Positions 56,285 to 64,000 of a DNA stretch of 64,000 nucleotides are shown in pieces. Every line of letters starts with the position of its first letter. Position 1 is the stretch's first letter. Source of the stretch: DAOTVX01 sp034436015 (GTDB taxonomy: Bacteria > Chloroflexota > Anaerolineae > Anaerolineales > Villigracilaceae); assembly GCA_034436015.1 (NCBI GenBank), contig DAOTWG010000011.1, positions 42,210 through 106,209 of the forward strand. The letters run 5' to 3'. Made by a program: the position numbers and the translations under genes. The notes under the pieces were generated by a model. It saw only the letters and a program-made list of their open reading frames with translations. It was not told the origin of the DNA and did no database searches.

Positions 56285-57043
56285 TCACTGCATGGCTAAC
56301 CCACCATCTACGCCGAGCACTTGACCGGTAATGTAAGCGGCCTGGTCAGAAGCCAGAAAGGCCACGGCGTAGGCCACTTCTTGCGGTTCCCCTTTCCTGC
56401 CCATGGGGATTAATCGCAACAAAGACTCTTTCATCGTTTCCGCCACGGGGTCCCAGAGAGCGGTGTCTATATAACCGGCTGCGATGGCGTTAACGGTTAT
56501 GTTGCGCGAGGCCACCTCGCGTGCCAGGGCGCGAGTCAACCCAATCTGGCCGGCCTTAGAGGCGGCGTAGTTGACCTGGCCGGGGTTTCCCATCTGACCC
56601 GCGACCGAGGTGATGTTGATGATGCGGCCGTAGCGGTTGCGAATCATGTGACGGATAGCTGCCTTGCAACAATGGAACGTACCTTTCAGGTTGACATCTA
56701 GGACAGTATCCCAATCCGCCTCGGACATGGTCATCAAGAGCGCGTCGCGCGCGACGCCAGCGTTATTGACCAGAATATCTACTTTCTCGAAAGTGGCCAC
56801 AGCGAAATCAATCAACGCTTGCGCTTGTTCAAAGTCGGCAACGTCGGCCTGGAAAGCGGCCGCGCGCCCGCCCGTTTGGTGAAGTGCGGCGACCACTTCT
56901 TGGGCCTCTGCTTGCGAGGCGCAGTAATTGACCACCACACTCGCGCCGCGTCGCGCGAGTTCGAGGGCGATGGCGCGCCCGATTCCACGCGCCGCGCCGG
57001 TCACGACGGCGCATCGTCCGTGCAGGGAAAGAAACTCAGCCAT
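56285..57043 (-). CDS. fabG: 3-oxoacyl-[acyl-carrier-protein] reductase FabG-like
   Basis: 252 residues. NADP(H) motif VVTGAARGIGRAIA, NNAGV, catalytic Ser-Tyr-Lys in ITSVAGQMGNPGQVNYAASKAG, C-terminal GQVLGVDGG. Fits FabG of fatty-acid elongation, though other SDR substrates are possible. The ATG at 57043 was chosen because TATAAT (57056-57051) lies exactly 7 nt before it; the other ATG at 57052 overlaps that hexamer. Leaderless expression is likely. asp23 and nusB follow on the same strand. Confidence 0.9.
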   Translation of the reverse strand: MAEFLSLHGRCAVVTGAARGIGRAIALELARRGASVVVNYCASQAEAQEVVAALHQTGGRAAAFQADVADFEQAQALIDFAVATFEKVDILVNNAGVARDALLMTMSEADWDTVLDVNLKGTFHCCKAAIRHMIRNRYGRIINITSVAGQMGNPGQVNYAASKAGQIGLTRALAREVASRNITVNAIAAGYIDTALWDPVAETMKESLLRLIPMGRKGEPQEVAYAVAFLASDQAAYITGQVLGVDGGLAMQ

Positions 57044-57050
57044 GGTTGCC

Positions 57051-57056
57051 ATTATA
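57051..57056 (-). promoter_or_regulatory. -10 element 7 nt before fabG (leaderless start)
   Basis: TATAAT on the minus strand, 7 nt from ATG 57043, with a poor -35-like GCAACA 17 nt upstream. No Shine-Dalgarno is visible. Confidence 0.5.
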
Positions 57057-57058
57057 CC

Positions 57059-57745
57059 CTAACCTTGGGCGATGTTGCTGGGCAGGCGTTTCGCTTCGTC
57101 GCGGAGGCGGTTGCTCAAAATCAAGACTATGCTGCCCATGAGCGTCAACAGGCCGGCAAAAAGGAAGGCATCCTGCCAGAAACGCAGTGGAAAGAGGCGG
57201 ATGAGGGTATCGGAATGGTAAAACAGCCAGGAATCGCCCTCAAAAAATAACGCGTGAAACAGAGTGAAAAACTGCCAGAAACTTGCAACCGCGCCAAGTC
57301 CGAGAAGAAAAACCAGGCTGATTGTCAACCAGCCGCCCCAGCGCAGTCCGCGCCGGTACGCCGACCATGTCTTTTGCTGAGCGGCAAATAGCCCCAGGCC
57401 GATCAGAAGTATCCAACAACCGCGTCCGGTCCACAGAGCCAAGCGTACGACCCGTCGCACGTCGTCCATATGCTCCAGTTCTCGTTGTGTATAGAGGGGC
57501 GAATCATCGGGGAACTTTAAATTGCCCCAAAAAGAACGGGGGGCATCGTTGAGCAGATATTGCAAAGCAAGATGGGCGTAATGCAACCGTTCGGCGGTTG
57601 TGAAACCGTATTCGTCGGGGGGGAAGCCCGGCATGCGGTATTCGATTTCCAGAAAGAGAGGGGTAAGTAACATACGCAACGCGAGGAAAAGCAGCGCTGG
57701 AGGAGCGAGAAAAGCGGTGGAAATAGAGAGAAGATAACGTTTCAT
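57059..57745 (-). CDS. DUF1461 / TIGR01906 membrane protein
   Basis: 228 residues from ATG 57745; a further in-frame ATG at 57790 is possible. First helix about 6-32, then an extracytoplasmic loop with EYGFTTAERLHYAHLALQYLLN and LYTQRELEHMDDVRRVVR, characteristic of this family, and three more helices (about 105-125, 140-165, 195-215). Function unknown. Ends 15 nt before the fabG ATG. Confidence 0.82.
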   Translation of the reverse strand: MKRYLLSISTAFLAPPALLFLALRMLLTPLFLEIEYRMPGFPPDEYGFTTAERLHYAHLALQYLLNDAPRSFWGNLKFPDDSPLYTQRELEHMDDVRRVVRLALWTGRGCWILLIGLGLFAAQQKTWSAYRRGLRWGGWLTISLVFLLGLGAVASFWQFFTLFHALFFEGDSWLFYHSDTLIRLFPLRFWQDAFLFAGLLTLMGSIVLILSNRLRDEAKRLPSNIAQG

Positions 57746-57857
57746 AGGGGGACCACCCGTCCTCCTGCTGCGACTGTCATGCCTTTGCAATGCGAAAAAG
57801 AAGTGAATTCAAAGTAATATTATAAAATGTAAACATCCTTCGCTTCATGCTTAAAAC

Positions 57858-58445
57858 ATGGTCTTTCCTTCTTTGAAAGCGCTCCCAGATTCGGAACTCA
57901 TCGAGGCTTGTCTCCAGGGGAATCGTCAGGCTTGGGAAGCGTTGATTCTGCGCTATCAACGTTTAATGTATACCATTCCGTTGCGTTATGGGCTAACAGA
58001 GGAGGACGCAGCCGATGTAGCCCAGACGGTGAGCTTACTTCTGTTCCAGAATCTGGATCGTCTACGGGACCATGAGCGTCTTGGTGCTTGGCTGGCGGTC
58101 ACTGCCCGGCGAGAGTGTTGGCGTTTGATTCGGCAACGAAAGCGGACGGGCGAACACCTGTGCGAATCCCAATGGTTAGAAGAGCAGCCCCCGATCGGCG
58201 GGATCACGCAAACGGAAGGAGAACTATTGCAGCTTGAACGTCAAGAGGTGATACGTTCTGCTGTGGAGCAACTGGATGATCGCTGTCGCGACTTATTGTT
58301 GATGCTTTTCTATACCGAACCCCCGCCACCGTACGAGAGTATCGCCAGAAGGCTGAACATGCCGAAAGGTAGTATCGGCCCGAACCGAGCGCGTTGTCTA
58401 GCGAAATTGGCAGCGGTGTTGAAGAGAATGGGTTTGTTTGAATAG
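57858..58445 (+). CDS. Sigma-70 family (ECF-type) RNA polymerase sigma factor
   Basis: 195 residues with regions 2 and 4 only. Region 2: DSELIEACLQGNRQAWEALILRYQRLMY...AADVAQTVSLLLFQNLDRLRD. Region 4: QLDDRCRDLLLMLFYTEPPPPYESIARRLNMPKGSIGPNRARCLAKL. Directs RNA polymerase to specific promoters. The next gene has a ZAS-like Hx4CxxC motif and may be its partner, and the TPR-CHAT and subtilase genes follow, suggesting a regulated locus. The target promoter is unknown; the upstream 67 nt are AT-rich. Confidence 0.9.
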   Translation: MVFPSLKALPDSELIEACLQGNRQAWEALILRYQRLMYTIPLRYGLTEEDAADVAQTVSLLLFQNLDRLRDHERLGAWLAVTARRECWRLIRQRKRTGEHLCESQWLEEQPPIGGITQTEGELLQLERQEVIRSAVEQLDDRCRDLLLMLFYTEPPPPYESIARRLNMPKGSIGPNRARCLAKLAAVLKRMGLFE

Positions 58446-58534
58446 ATTGTATTTTAAGGTTTCTGATGTTTCTCTAAATATAAAGACACGAAAGTGATTT
58501 TCGATTGTTGGTTGTCCTTATTTCCGCATAGAGC

Positions 58535-59164
58535 ATGGGTATACCTATGTCCACTCATCCCAGGTTGGTAGTTCTTATTGAGCACATCCTACATACCTTG
58601 TCAAGCGAGGAACGTCTAGAAGTGGAAAGACATTTGGCGCTGCCATGCTTGCGTTGTCAGACGATTGTGTCTCGCTTCGAGCAGGTTTGGGAAATCCTAC
58701 GAGCGCCGAAGATTGTATCACAGGCGCCGCCGCTTCCGGTATTGCAGCGCATGGTATCCGTTTTTCAAATGGAGCGTTTTTCCTGGTCACAACGGATTTC
58801 TGCGGTGTTGCAGTTCGATAGTTTCCGACAACTTTCCCTATCGCCTGTGCGTGGCGTGACTCAGGCAAGGCAGATGCTGTTTAGTGCTTCCGGCGTGGAT
58901 ATTGATCTGCGTGTGACGCCCGAGGACGGTGCAGTCTCTGTGCGCGGTCAGGTGCTTGGCGCGAACGATGTGGACAGGCAAGGCTGGCAGGAGGCAATCC
59001 TGGTCTGTCTGCAACAGGCGGGGGAGGTTATTGCCTGCACGCGGACGGACGAGTGGGGGCAATTCTTGTTTTCTTATGTGCCAACAGGTACGTACGATCT
59101 GCTCGTCTCCTATAGGCAGACGCAGATCGCGGTCGAGAATCTCTTGTTGGGGTATGGAGAATGA
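58535..59164 (+). CDS. ZAS-like protein with C-terminal carboxypeptidase-regulatory-like domain
   Basis: 209 residues (start ATG 58535 or 58547). Near the N-terminus H33-x4-C38-x2-C41 resembles the zinc-binding HxxxCxxC of anti-sigma factors, with one extra residue. The C-terminal 90 residues (SVRGQVLGAND...GQFLFSYVPTGTYDLLVSY) look like a beta-sandwich of the carboxypeptidase regulatory type. No membrane helix is seen. Placed between a sigma factor and a CHAT protease gene, it may regulate either. Overlaps the CHAT gene by 11 nt. Confidence 0.6.
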   Translation: MGIPMSTHPRLVVLIEHILHTLSSEERLEVERHLALPCLRCQTIVSRFEQVWEILRAPKIVSQAPPLPVLQRMVSVFQMERFSWSQRISAVLQFDSFRQLSLSPVRGVTQARQMLFSASGVDIDLRVTPEDGAVSVRGQVLGANDVDRQGWQEAILVCLQQAGEVIACTRTDEWGQFLFSYVPTGTYDLLVSYRQTQIAVENLLLGYGE

Positions 59165-62051
59165 TGCGCTGTTGGAGTCTTTGCTGAACGCCCCGGATGC
59201 TGCGCAACGTCGGGGTGTGTTGCGCGCGGCGTCGCGAGAGACTCTCTTTACCTTGCTAGCAGCGCTTAAGGAACGTGCCGATGCCGTCAAACGCGCCGAT
59301 CCACACCAGGCGTTATCGATAGGAGATGTGGCTGGTGAAATCGCGGCTACTCTTAACGACGATCTGGCGCGCGCCTGCGCGCTCTGGATACAAGCAAGCG
59401 CTTACTATTTGATGGGGGAATACAAAACCGCAGTTTTGCACTATGAGAAAGCGATTGCACTTTTTCGAGCACAAGGGAATATGTTGGAAGCCGCCCGGGC
59501 AGCAGTTGGTTGTGTTGGCAGCCTGACCTCGTTGGAGCGATATGAGGAGGCCGCTTCCCTGGCAGAATGGGCAGATTTGATTTTAATAGAGTACGGTGAT
59601 GATGTTTCCCGCGCGAAGATTGCCTTGAATTTGGGCAATATATGTAGTCAAAGAGGGGAGTACGCGCGGTCGTTGGAACATTATCGCTCTGCGCGCCAGA
59701 TTTTTTGCGCTTGTGGCGAGCGTTTATACGAGGCGATAACCAAAGTCAACGAGGCCAATACTCTGAGCTGGTTGGGAGATTTTCGTCAGGCCGAACGATT
59801 GTACCTGGAGGCACGGGCCGTGTTCGAGGGTGCCGGTTGGAAGGCGACGTTGGTCACAGTAGATTATAACCTAGCCGACATGCGGCATGGATCGGGAGAG
59901 TATAGTCAGGCATTGCGGCTATGTGAGCGTCTGCGCGGCTTGTTACAAGAACTCGAGCTGGAAACGGATCTTGCTTATTTGGATCGGCTGGAAAGCGCGA
60001 TCTATCTGGATTTAAACCTGGCGGACAAAGCCCTCCAACGAGCAAAAGCAGCGATGTCCTCTTTTGACAGGGCGGGGATGAGTTTTGAGAAAGGGTGGGC
60101 GCTTATCCACTGTGGAGTTGCCTCCTTCCGCCTGGGGCAAGGGAATCAGGCTTTTTCTTTCCTGACCCAGGCCCGCGAGTTGTTCACTCTGCAGCATAAC
60201 GAGGTGTGGACGGCCCATACCAATTTACAGATTGTGGAAATGTTGCTCCAAGAGGGACAAGGAACACTTGCCCAAGCGTTGCTAAAGGACGTAATTGCTG
60301 TGTATCAACGCCATGGGTTGGCGTTGAATTATGCCTATGCTCAGATCTTAATGGCGCGCCTTTATTTGGAGAGCGGTCAACCCGAGCAGGCTTTGTCGAT
60401 TCTCTCTGAGACGGAGAGAGCATTAGGGGAAATTAAACCTCCGTGGTTGATTCAACGAATACAAACGCTTTGTGGGCAGGCATACGAGTCGTCGGGAGAG
60501 CGAGCGCATGCTTACCAAGCGTATCGGCGCGCGGCGGAAGTTGTGGAAAGCATGGCGGTTACCTTGCCGGTGGAAGAACATCGGATGGCGTTTATCTCGG
60601 ATAAAATGGCGCCGTATGAAGGCCTTGTCTTTCTCTTGCTCTCGCAGAAGAATGCGGTGGAGGCTTTTTCCTGGGTCGAACGTGCCAAGTCGCGTGCCCT
60701 CCTCGAGCATCTGACATCGGAGATCAAGCCGCGTTCCTACGCTCAAGATGCGGCGGATCGTCAACGATTTGAACGTTTACGTTTCTTGCGACAAGAGTTG
60801 AATTGGTTATATACCTGCCTCTTGCGAGGAAGTGGGCCAAGGGGAGAGAATCGCTTGTTTCGTCCCGAGGAAATATGGAAGGAAATTCAAGGGCGCGAGC
60901 GCGCGGTGGCAGAGCTGTGGCGCGCCCTGGATACGCGCTATGCCGAGTCGCTCTCTTTGCAACATGTTTTGCCGGTTTCGGTAGATCAGATTCAAGCTGC
61001 ATTGCCGGGAGATACAGCGCTGGTGGAATATTTCCTCGCGCGTGGTCAAATCCTAGCCTTCTTGGTTACTCCCTACGGGATTCAAGCGCGTCCGTTGGGA
61101 GCATCTTTAGAACAAGTCAAACCGCTTTTAGAGGAGTTGACCTTCCATTTGTCCAAGTTTTACTATGGGAAGGAGTACTACCAACGGCACCAGGATGTCT
61201 TGCTCGCTTTTGCCCAGAGTCGCCTGGCTCGTCTCTATGAACTCTTATTTGCTCCTCTCGAGGCCGAGCTTGCAGCATTTGAGAACTTGATTGTCATCCC
61301 ACATGGACCTCTCCATGCTTTGCCTTTCCAGGCCCTCTATGATTATGACCATTACCTGGTAGAAAGAAAGGCGATTTCCTATGCGCCCAGTGCGGCCGTC
61401 CTCCGATTCTGTTGGGAAAAAGATGTCCCACTTGCGGACGAGTCTGCCTTGTTTGTTGGCGTTCCCCAGGCTGGATTGGAATCAATCGAGAAAGAAGTGA
61501 AAACCCTCTCAACTTGCTGGCCGCGCGCTACTGTCTTGTTAGGAAAGGATGCTACGCTGGAGCAACTGCGCCGCCTTTCGCCGCAGTATGGCTTGATTCA
61601 CCTCGCTGCGCATGGTTCGTTCCGTCCTGATGCGCCTCTGCTTTCGGGAATTCATTTGGCGGACGGTTGGCTGGCCGCACGAGATGTCTATGAAATGGAA
61701 TTGCGCGCTGGCTTGATTACACTGAGCGCTTGCGAGAGTGGCCGTGGGCGGGTAAGTGGTGGAGATGAAGTAGTAGGTCTGGCGCGAAGCTTCCTTTATG
61801 CAGGAGCGGCCTCCCTTGTGGTTAGTCTATGGATGGTGCATGATGAAGCGATGATGTTTCTGATGGAGAACTTCTATCGCGCTCTGATCACCAGCGCATC
61901 GCGCGCTCGCGCGCTGCAGTATGCCCAACGCGAAGCTTTAGCCTGTTATCGTCACCCTTATTTCTGGGCGCCATTAATCCTAATTGGTAGCGATGGTAGG
62001 TGTTCCGTAGCATCCAAAACTCCTGCCTCTGCGAACCGGATGACTTTGTAA
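59154..62051 (+). CDS. TPR-CHAT protease
   Basis: 965 residues from ATG 59154. About 75-560 is a long run of TPR-like helical pairs (YKTAVLHYEKAIALF, YARSLEHYRSARQIF, DFRQAERLYLEARAVF). The C-terminal CHAT domain (about 640-950) has the catalytic pair H820 in LAAHGSF and C860 in LSACESGRG, with GGDEVVGLARSFLYAGAASLVVSLW. CHAT is a caspase/separase-like cysteine protease. TPRs may sense or bind the target. No signal peptide, so cytoplasmic. It lies between a sigma/ZAS pair and a secreted subtilase, 15 nt before the latter. Confidence 0.9.
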   Translation: MENDALLESLLNAPDAAQRRGVLRAASRETLFTLLAALKERADAVKRADPHQALSIGDVAGEIAATLNDDLARACALWIQASAYYLMGEYKTAVLHYEKAIALFRAQGNMLEAARAAVGCVGSLTSLERYEEAASLAEWADLILIEYGDDVSRAKIALNLGNICSQRGEYARSLEHYRSARQIFCACGERLYEAITKVNEANTLSWLGDFRQAERLYLEARAVFEGAGWKATLVTVDYNLADMRHGSGEYSQALRLCERLRGLLQELELETDLAYLDRLESAIYLDLNLADKALQRAKAAMSSFDRAGMSFEKGWALIHCGVASFRLGQGNQAFSFLTQARELFTLQHNEVWTAHTNLQIVEMLLQEGQGTLAQALLKDVIAVYQRHGLALNYAYAQILMARLYLESGQPEQALSILSETERALGEIKPPWLIQRIQTLCGQAYESSGERAHAYQAYRRAAEVVESMAVTLPVEEHRMAFISDKMAPYEGLVFLLLSQKNAVEAFSWVERAKSRALLEHLTSEIKPRSYAQDAADRQRFERLRFLRQELNWLYTCLLRGSGPRGENRLFRPEEIWKEIQGRERAVAELWRALDTRYAESLSLQHVLPVSVDQIQAALPGDTALVEYFLARGQILAFLVTPYGIQARPLGASLEQVKPLLEELTFHLSKFYYGKEYYQRHQDVLLAFAQSRLARLYELLFAPLEAELAAFENLIVIPHGPLHALPFQALYDYDHYLVERKAISYAPSAAVLRFCWEKDVPLADESALFVGVPQAGLESIEKEVKTLSTCWPRATVLLGKDATLEQLRRLSPQYGLIHLAAHGSFRPDAPLLSGIHLADGWLAARDVYEMELRAGLITLSACESGRGRVSGGDEVVGLARSFLYAGAASLVVSLWMVHDEAMMFLMENFYRALITSASRARALQYAQREALACYRHPYFWAPLILIGSDGRCSVASKTPASANRMTL

Positions 62052-62066
62052 GAAAGGAGTGTTGCT

Positions 62067-64000
62067 ATGCAAAAAGCTCTCTGGGTCCTCCCCGTTTGTG
62101 TTGTTCTCCTGGCGCTGTTAGGGTTTGCCTCTGCCGTCCGCGCGGAACTTTCCGGTCTGCCCCCTGATGAGGTGGTAGTGAAAGTCAAAACAGGAGTTCC
62201 TATAGCCGCTATTCTTGCCCGTTATCCGTCCCAGGTGTTCGATACCATTCCCGAAAACAATGTTTATTTTTTGAAGCTTTCCCCAGGACAAGAGGCAGCC
62301 TCTCTCTTGCCGATCTTGAATGCTGATCCGGACCTGGTTTACGCAGAGCCGAATTACTATGCTTCGGATTCATTGGGAAATGACAAGAAGAATATTGGCG
62401 CAGACAAGAAAAATATTGGCGCTGATTACCTGCTAATGACTAAAAAGAATATCGGCGCAGACAGTGAGCTGATCAACATATACGGCGAGCAATGGGCTTG
62501 GCAGCGAATCGGCTTGACAGATGCCCAGAAGATTTCACGAGGCCAGGGCGTTATTGTGGCTGTTCTGGATACCGGTCTGACCCCCGATCACCCTTTGTTG
62601 AACAGCTCGATTGCGGCAGGATACAATTTTGTTGGGATGAATACGGATATCTATGATCGCGGCAATGGGCTGGACGACGACGGTGATGGCGAAGTGGACG
62701 AAGGTGTTGGCCATGGCACGCATATTGCCGGGATTATCGTCACGGTGGCGCCAGGAGTCCAGGTGATGCCGATTCGCGTGCTCAATTCGGACGGGATAGG
62801 GATGTACTGGGAAGTTGCGGCCGGCATTCGGTACGCGGTGGATCGCGGTGCCAAGGTTATTAACATGAGTCTGAGTGCGCCGCTATTACCCGACTCGCTG
62901 GCTGAAGCCGTGAATTACGCCAACGAGCGTGGCGTGATCGTTGTGGCTTCGGTTGGAGAGGGAGATGGCGCGAACTATCCCGCTGCGGTATCTAACCCGC
63001 TGGCCGTGATTGGCGTGGGTGCCACCGCGCCGGACGAAACCATAGCGCCTTTCTCTGGCGGCGCGGCGTTTACCGATGTCTACGCACCGGGAGTGCTTAT
63101 CTACAGCGCCTATCCCTATAACGATTATGTTTTCGGTAGCGGCACCTCGATGTCTGCGGCGATTGTTTCTGCGGAGGCGGCGCTGCTTCTTTCGCGGTAT
63201 CCCGACTGGACGCCCTTGCAGGTGAAACAACGCATTCTTTCGCAGGTATCTCCACTCGCAGGAGCCGTTGCTGGTCGTGTTCACCTGGCCTCTGCATTGA
63301 CCACAGGCTTTGAACTCCGCTATCGTGTGGGGGATACCAGCACCCCATATGATGCTCACATTAAGCCTCAATTCAAAATTGTCAACAATACTCCCAACGA
63401 CGTTCCCTTGAGTGAATTTAAAATTCGTTATTGGTATACCGTGGATGGCGAAATTCCCCAGAAATTCTGGTGCGACTATGCTTGGTTTGGATGCACCCAT
63501 GTGAGCGGTACCTTTATTGCACTGCCTCCTGACCATCCTAATCGCGTGGATACAGCGGATTACTATGTGGAGATCGGGTTTGCCCCTGGCACCGGCTTGC
63601 TACTGGCGGGCGGGGATTCGGGCGAATTTCATCTGCGCTGGAATCGCGCCGACTGGAGCGCGTACAATGAGTTAAATGATTATTCCTATAACGGGCAGCT
63701 AAGTGCAATGCTTAAGTGGCCGCGAGCAACACTCTATCGCGGCGGAGCGCTCGTGTGGGGGGTAGAACCAGGTAGTTCTCTTCTCTCTCCTACCCCAACA
63801 CTGGTTCCTCCGACTCGCACGAACACTTCTCTTGCACCTACGGCCACACGCACGCCGACTCGGACGAACACGCCGCTTGCACTTATGGCTACCCCTACGC
63901 GCACGAACACGCCTGTCAGCCCGACGGCCACGCGCACGCCGACGCGGACGAACACGCCTGCTGTGTCTACGGCGACGCCGACGCGGACGAACACGCCTGC
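62067..64000 (+). CDS. Secreted subtilase (S8) with CBM3 module, 3' end outside the window
   Basis: ATG 62067 (AAAGGAG upstream); open to the window edge, at least 644 residues. Signal peptide about 1-26 (VLPVCVVLLALLGFASAVRA). Propeptide about 30-105, a KNIGAD repeat linker, then the S8 domain: D168 in AVLDTG, H216 in GHGTH, S361 in GTSMSAA. The oxyanion position, normally Asn in GN, is E298 in ASVGEGDG. Residues about 412-563 match cellulose-binding family 3: HIKPQFKIVNN, IRYWYTVDGE, CDYAWFGC, YYVEIGFAPG, WNRADWSAYNELNDYSY, TLYRGGALVWGVEP. A Thr/Pro linker follows. A protease targeted to cellulose is inferred. Confidence 0.9.
   Translation, partial: MQKALWVLPVCVVLLALLGFASAVRAELSGLPPDEVVVKVKTGVPIAAILARYPSQVFDTIPENNVYFLKLSPGQEAASLLPILNADPDLVYAEPNYYASDSLGNDKKNIGADKKNIGADYLLMTKKNIGADSELINIYGEQWAWQRIGLTDAQKISRGQGVIVAVLDTGLTPDHPLLNSSIAAGYNFVGMNTDIYDRGNGLDDDGDGEVDEGVGHGTHIAGIIVTVAPGVQVMPIRVLNSDGIGMYWEVAAGIRYAVDRGAKVINMSLSAPLLPDSLAEAVNYANERGVIVVASVGEGDGANYPAAVSNPLAVIGVGATAPDETIAPFSGGAAFTDVYAPGVLIYSAYPYNDYVFGSGTSMSAAIVSAEAALLLSRYPDWTPLQVKQRILSQVSPLAGAVAGRVHLASALTTGFELRYRVGDTSTPYDAHIKPQFKIVNNTPNDVPLSEFKIRYWYTVDGEIPQKFWCDYAWFGCTHVSGTFIALPPDHPNRVDTADYYVEIGFAPGTGLLLAGGDSGEFHLRWNRADWSAYNELNDYSYNGQLSAMLKWPRATLYRGGALVWGVEPGSSLLSPTPTLVPPTRTNTSLAPTATRTPTRTNTPLALMATPTRTNTPVSPTATRTPTRTNTPAVSTATPTRTNTP
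62382..62465 (+). repeat. KNIGAD repeats in the subtilase linker
   Basis: Three copies of Lys-Asn-Ile-Gly-Ala-Asp (two directly adjacent, the third after eight residues), lying between the propeptide and the catalytic domain. Confidence 0.85.
63775..64000 (+). repeat. Thr/Pro-rich tandem repeat at the subtilase 3' end
   Basis: Imperfect units of 14-18 nt (CGCACGAACACGCC type) encode TRTNTP and TPTRTNTP blocks. This is a coding linker, probably leading to another module beyond the window. Confidence 0.85.

Noticed and set aside
63775..64000. Tandem repeats that might look like a CRISPR array
   Set aside because: The units are in frame and encode a Thr/Pro linker; no spacers are present.

Overview
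The window looks like chromosomal DNA of a moderately GC-rich member of the Chloroflexota, most like the Anaerolineae. This rests on gene content, not on a search: an Agl23-type glycosyltransferase fused to an NHL propeller, a eukaryote-like double-length phosphofructokinase, a DUF1461 membrane protein, many Thr/Pro-rich lipoproteins, and an origin-type rpmH-rnpA-yidD-yidC-jag-parAB cluster without dnaA. No tRNA, rRNA, CRISPR array or insertion sequence was recognised. Coding density is high.

Layout. 1-3.8 kb: three overlapping multi-pass membrane glycosyltransferase-like genes, the first cut by the window edge. 4.1-7.9 kb: a GH1 beta-glucosidase and a GH94 phosphorylase for beta-linked oligosaccharides. 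7.9-15.6 kb (minus strand): a consensus promoter, a SAM-I riboswitch with terminator, then metH-larE-larB-larC-amrS, which joins cobalamin-dependent methionine synthesis to nickel-pincer cofactor synthesis. 15.6-21.9 kb (minus): rpmH-rnpA-yidD-(BamB-like lipoprotein)-yidC-jag-pfkB-parA-parB. 22-27.3 kb (plus): a divergent set with a double-HTH protein, TPR protein, tandem GNAT, V4R protein, lipase-like hydrolase, DsbA-like thioredoxin and a decayed copy of the last.

27.3-36.1 kb: a sensor kinase whose H-box histidine is glutamine, a LysM protein and an LCP protein, the fused PFK, and a PlsY-DegV fusion. 36.6-42.5 kb: F1-ATPase genes atpA-G-D-C without the Fo or delta genes, an MreB-like protein with altered nucleotide-site residues, and a frameshifted cupin. 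42.8-46.4 kb: fni, acpP with a clear promoter and terminator, and sucCD. 46.8-57.8 kb: the Agl23-NHL fusion, two small envelope proteins, a methyltransferase, a GH113-like lipoprotein, nusB, asp23, fabG and a DUF1461 protein.

57.8-64 kb: an ECF-like sigma factor, a ZAS-like protein with a C-terminal beta domain, a TPR-CHAT protease, and a secreted subtilase carrying a family 3 cellulose-binding module that runs off the right edge. Together with GH1, GH94 and the GH113-like protein, this suggests an organism that meets plant-type polysaccharide.

Most notable: the SAM-riboswitch-controlled metH-lar operon, the PlsY-DegV (FakB-type) fusion, the subtilase-CBM3 protein in a sigma/CHAT locus, and several signalling or cytoskeletal proteins lacking key catalytic residues. 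Several genes also seem to be read from leaderless transcripts (TATAAT 5-7 nt before ATG).
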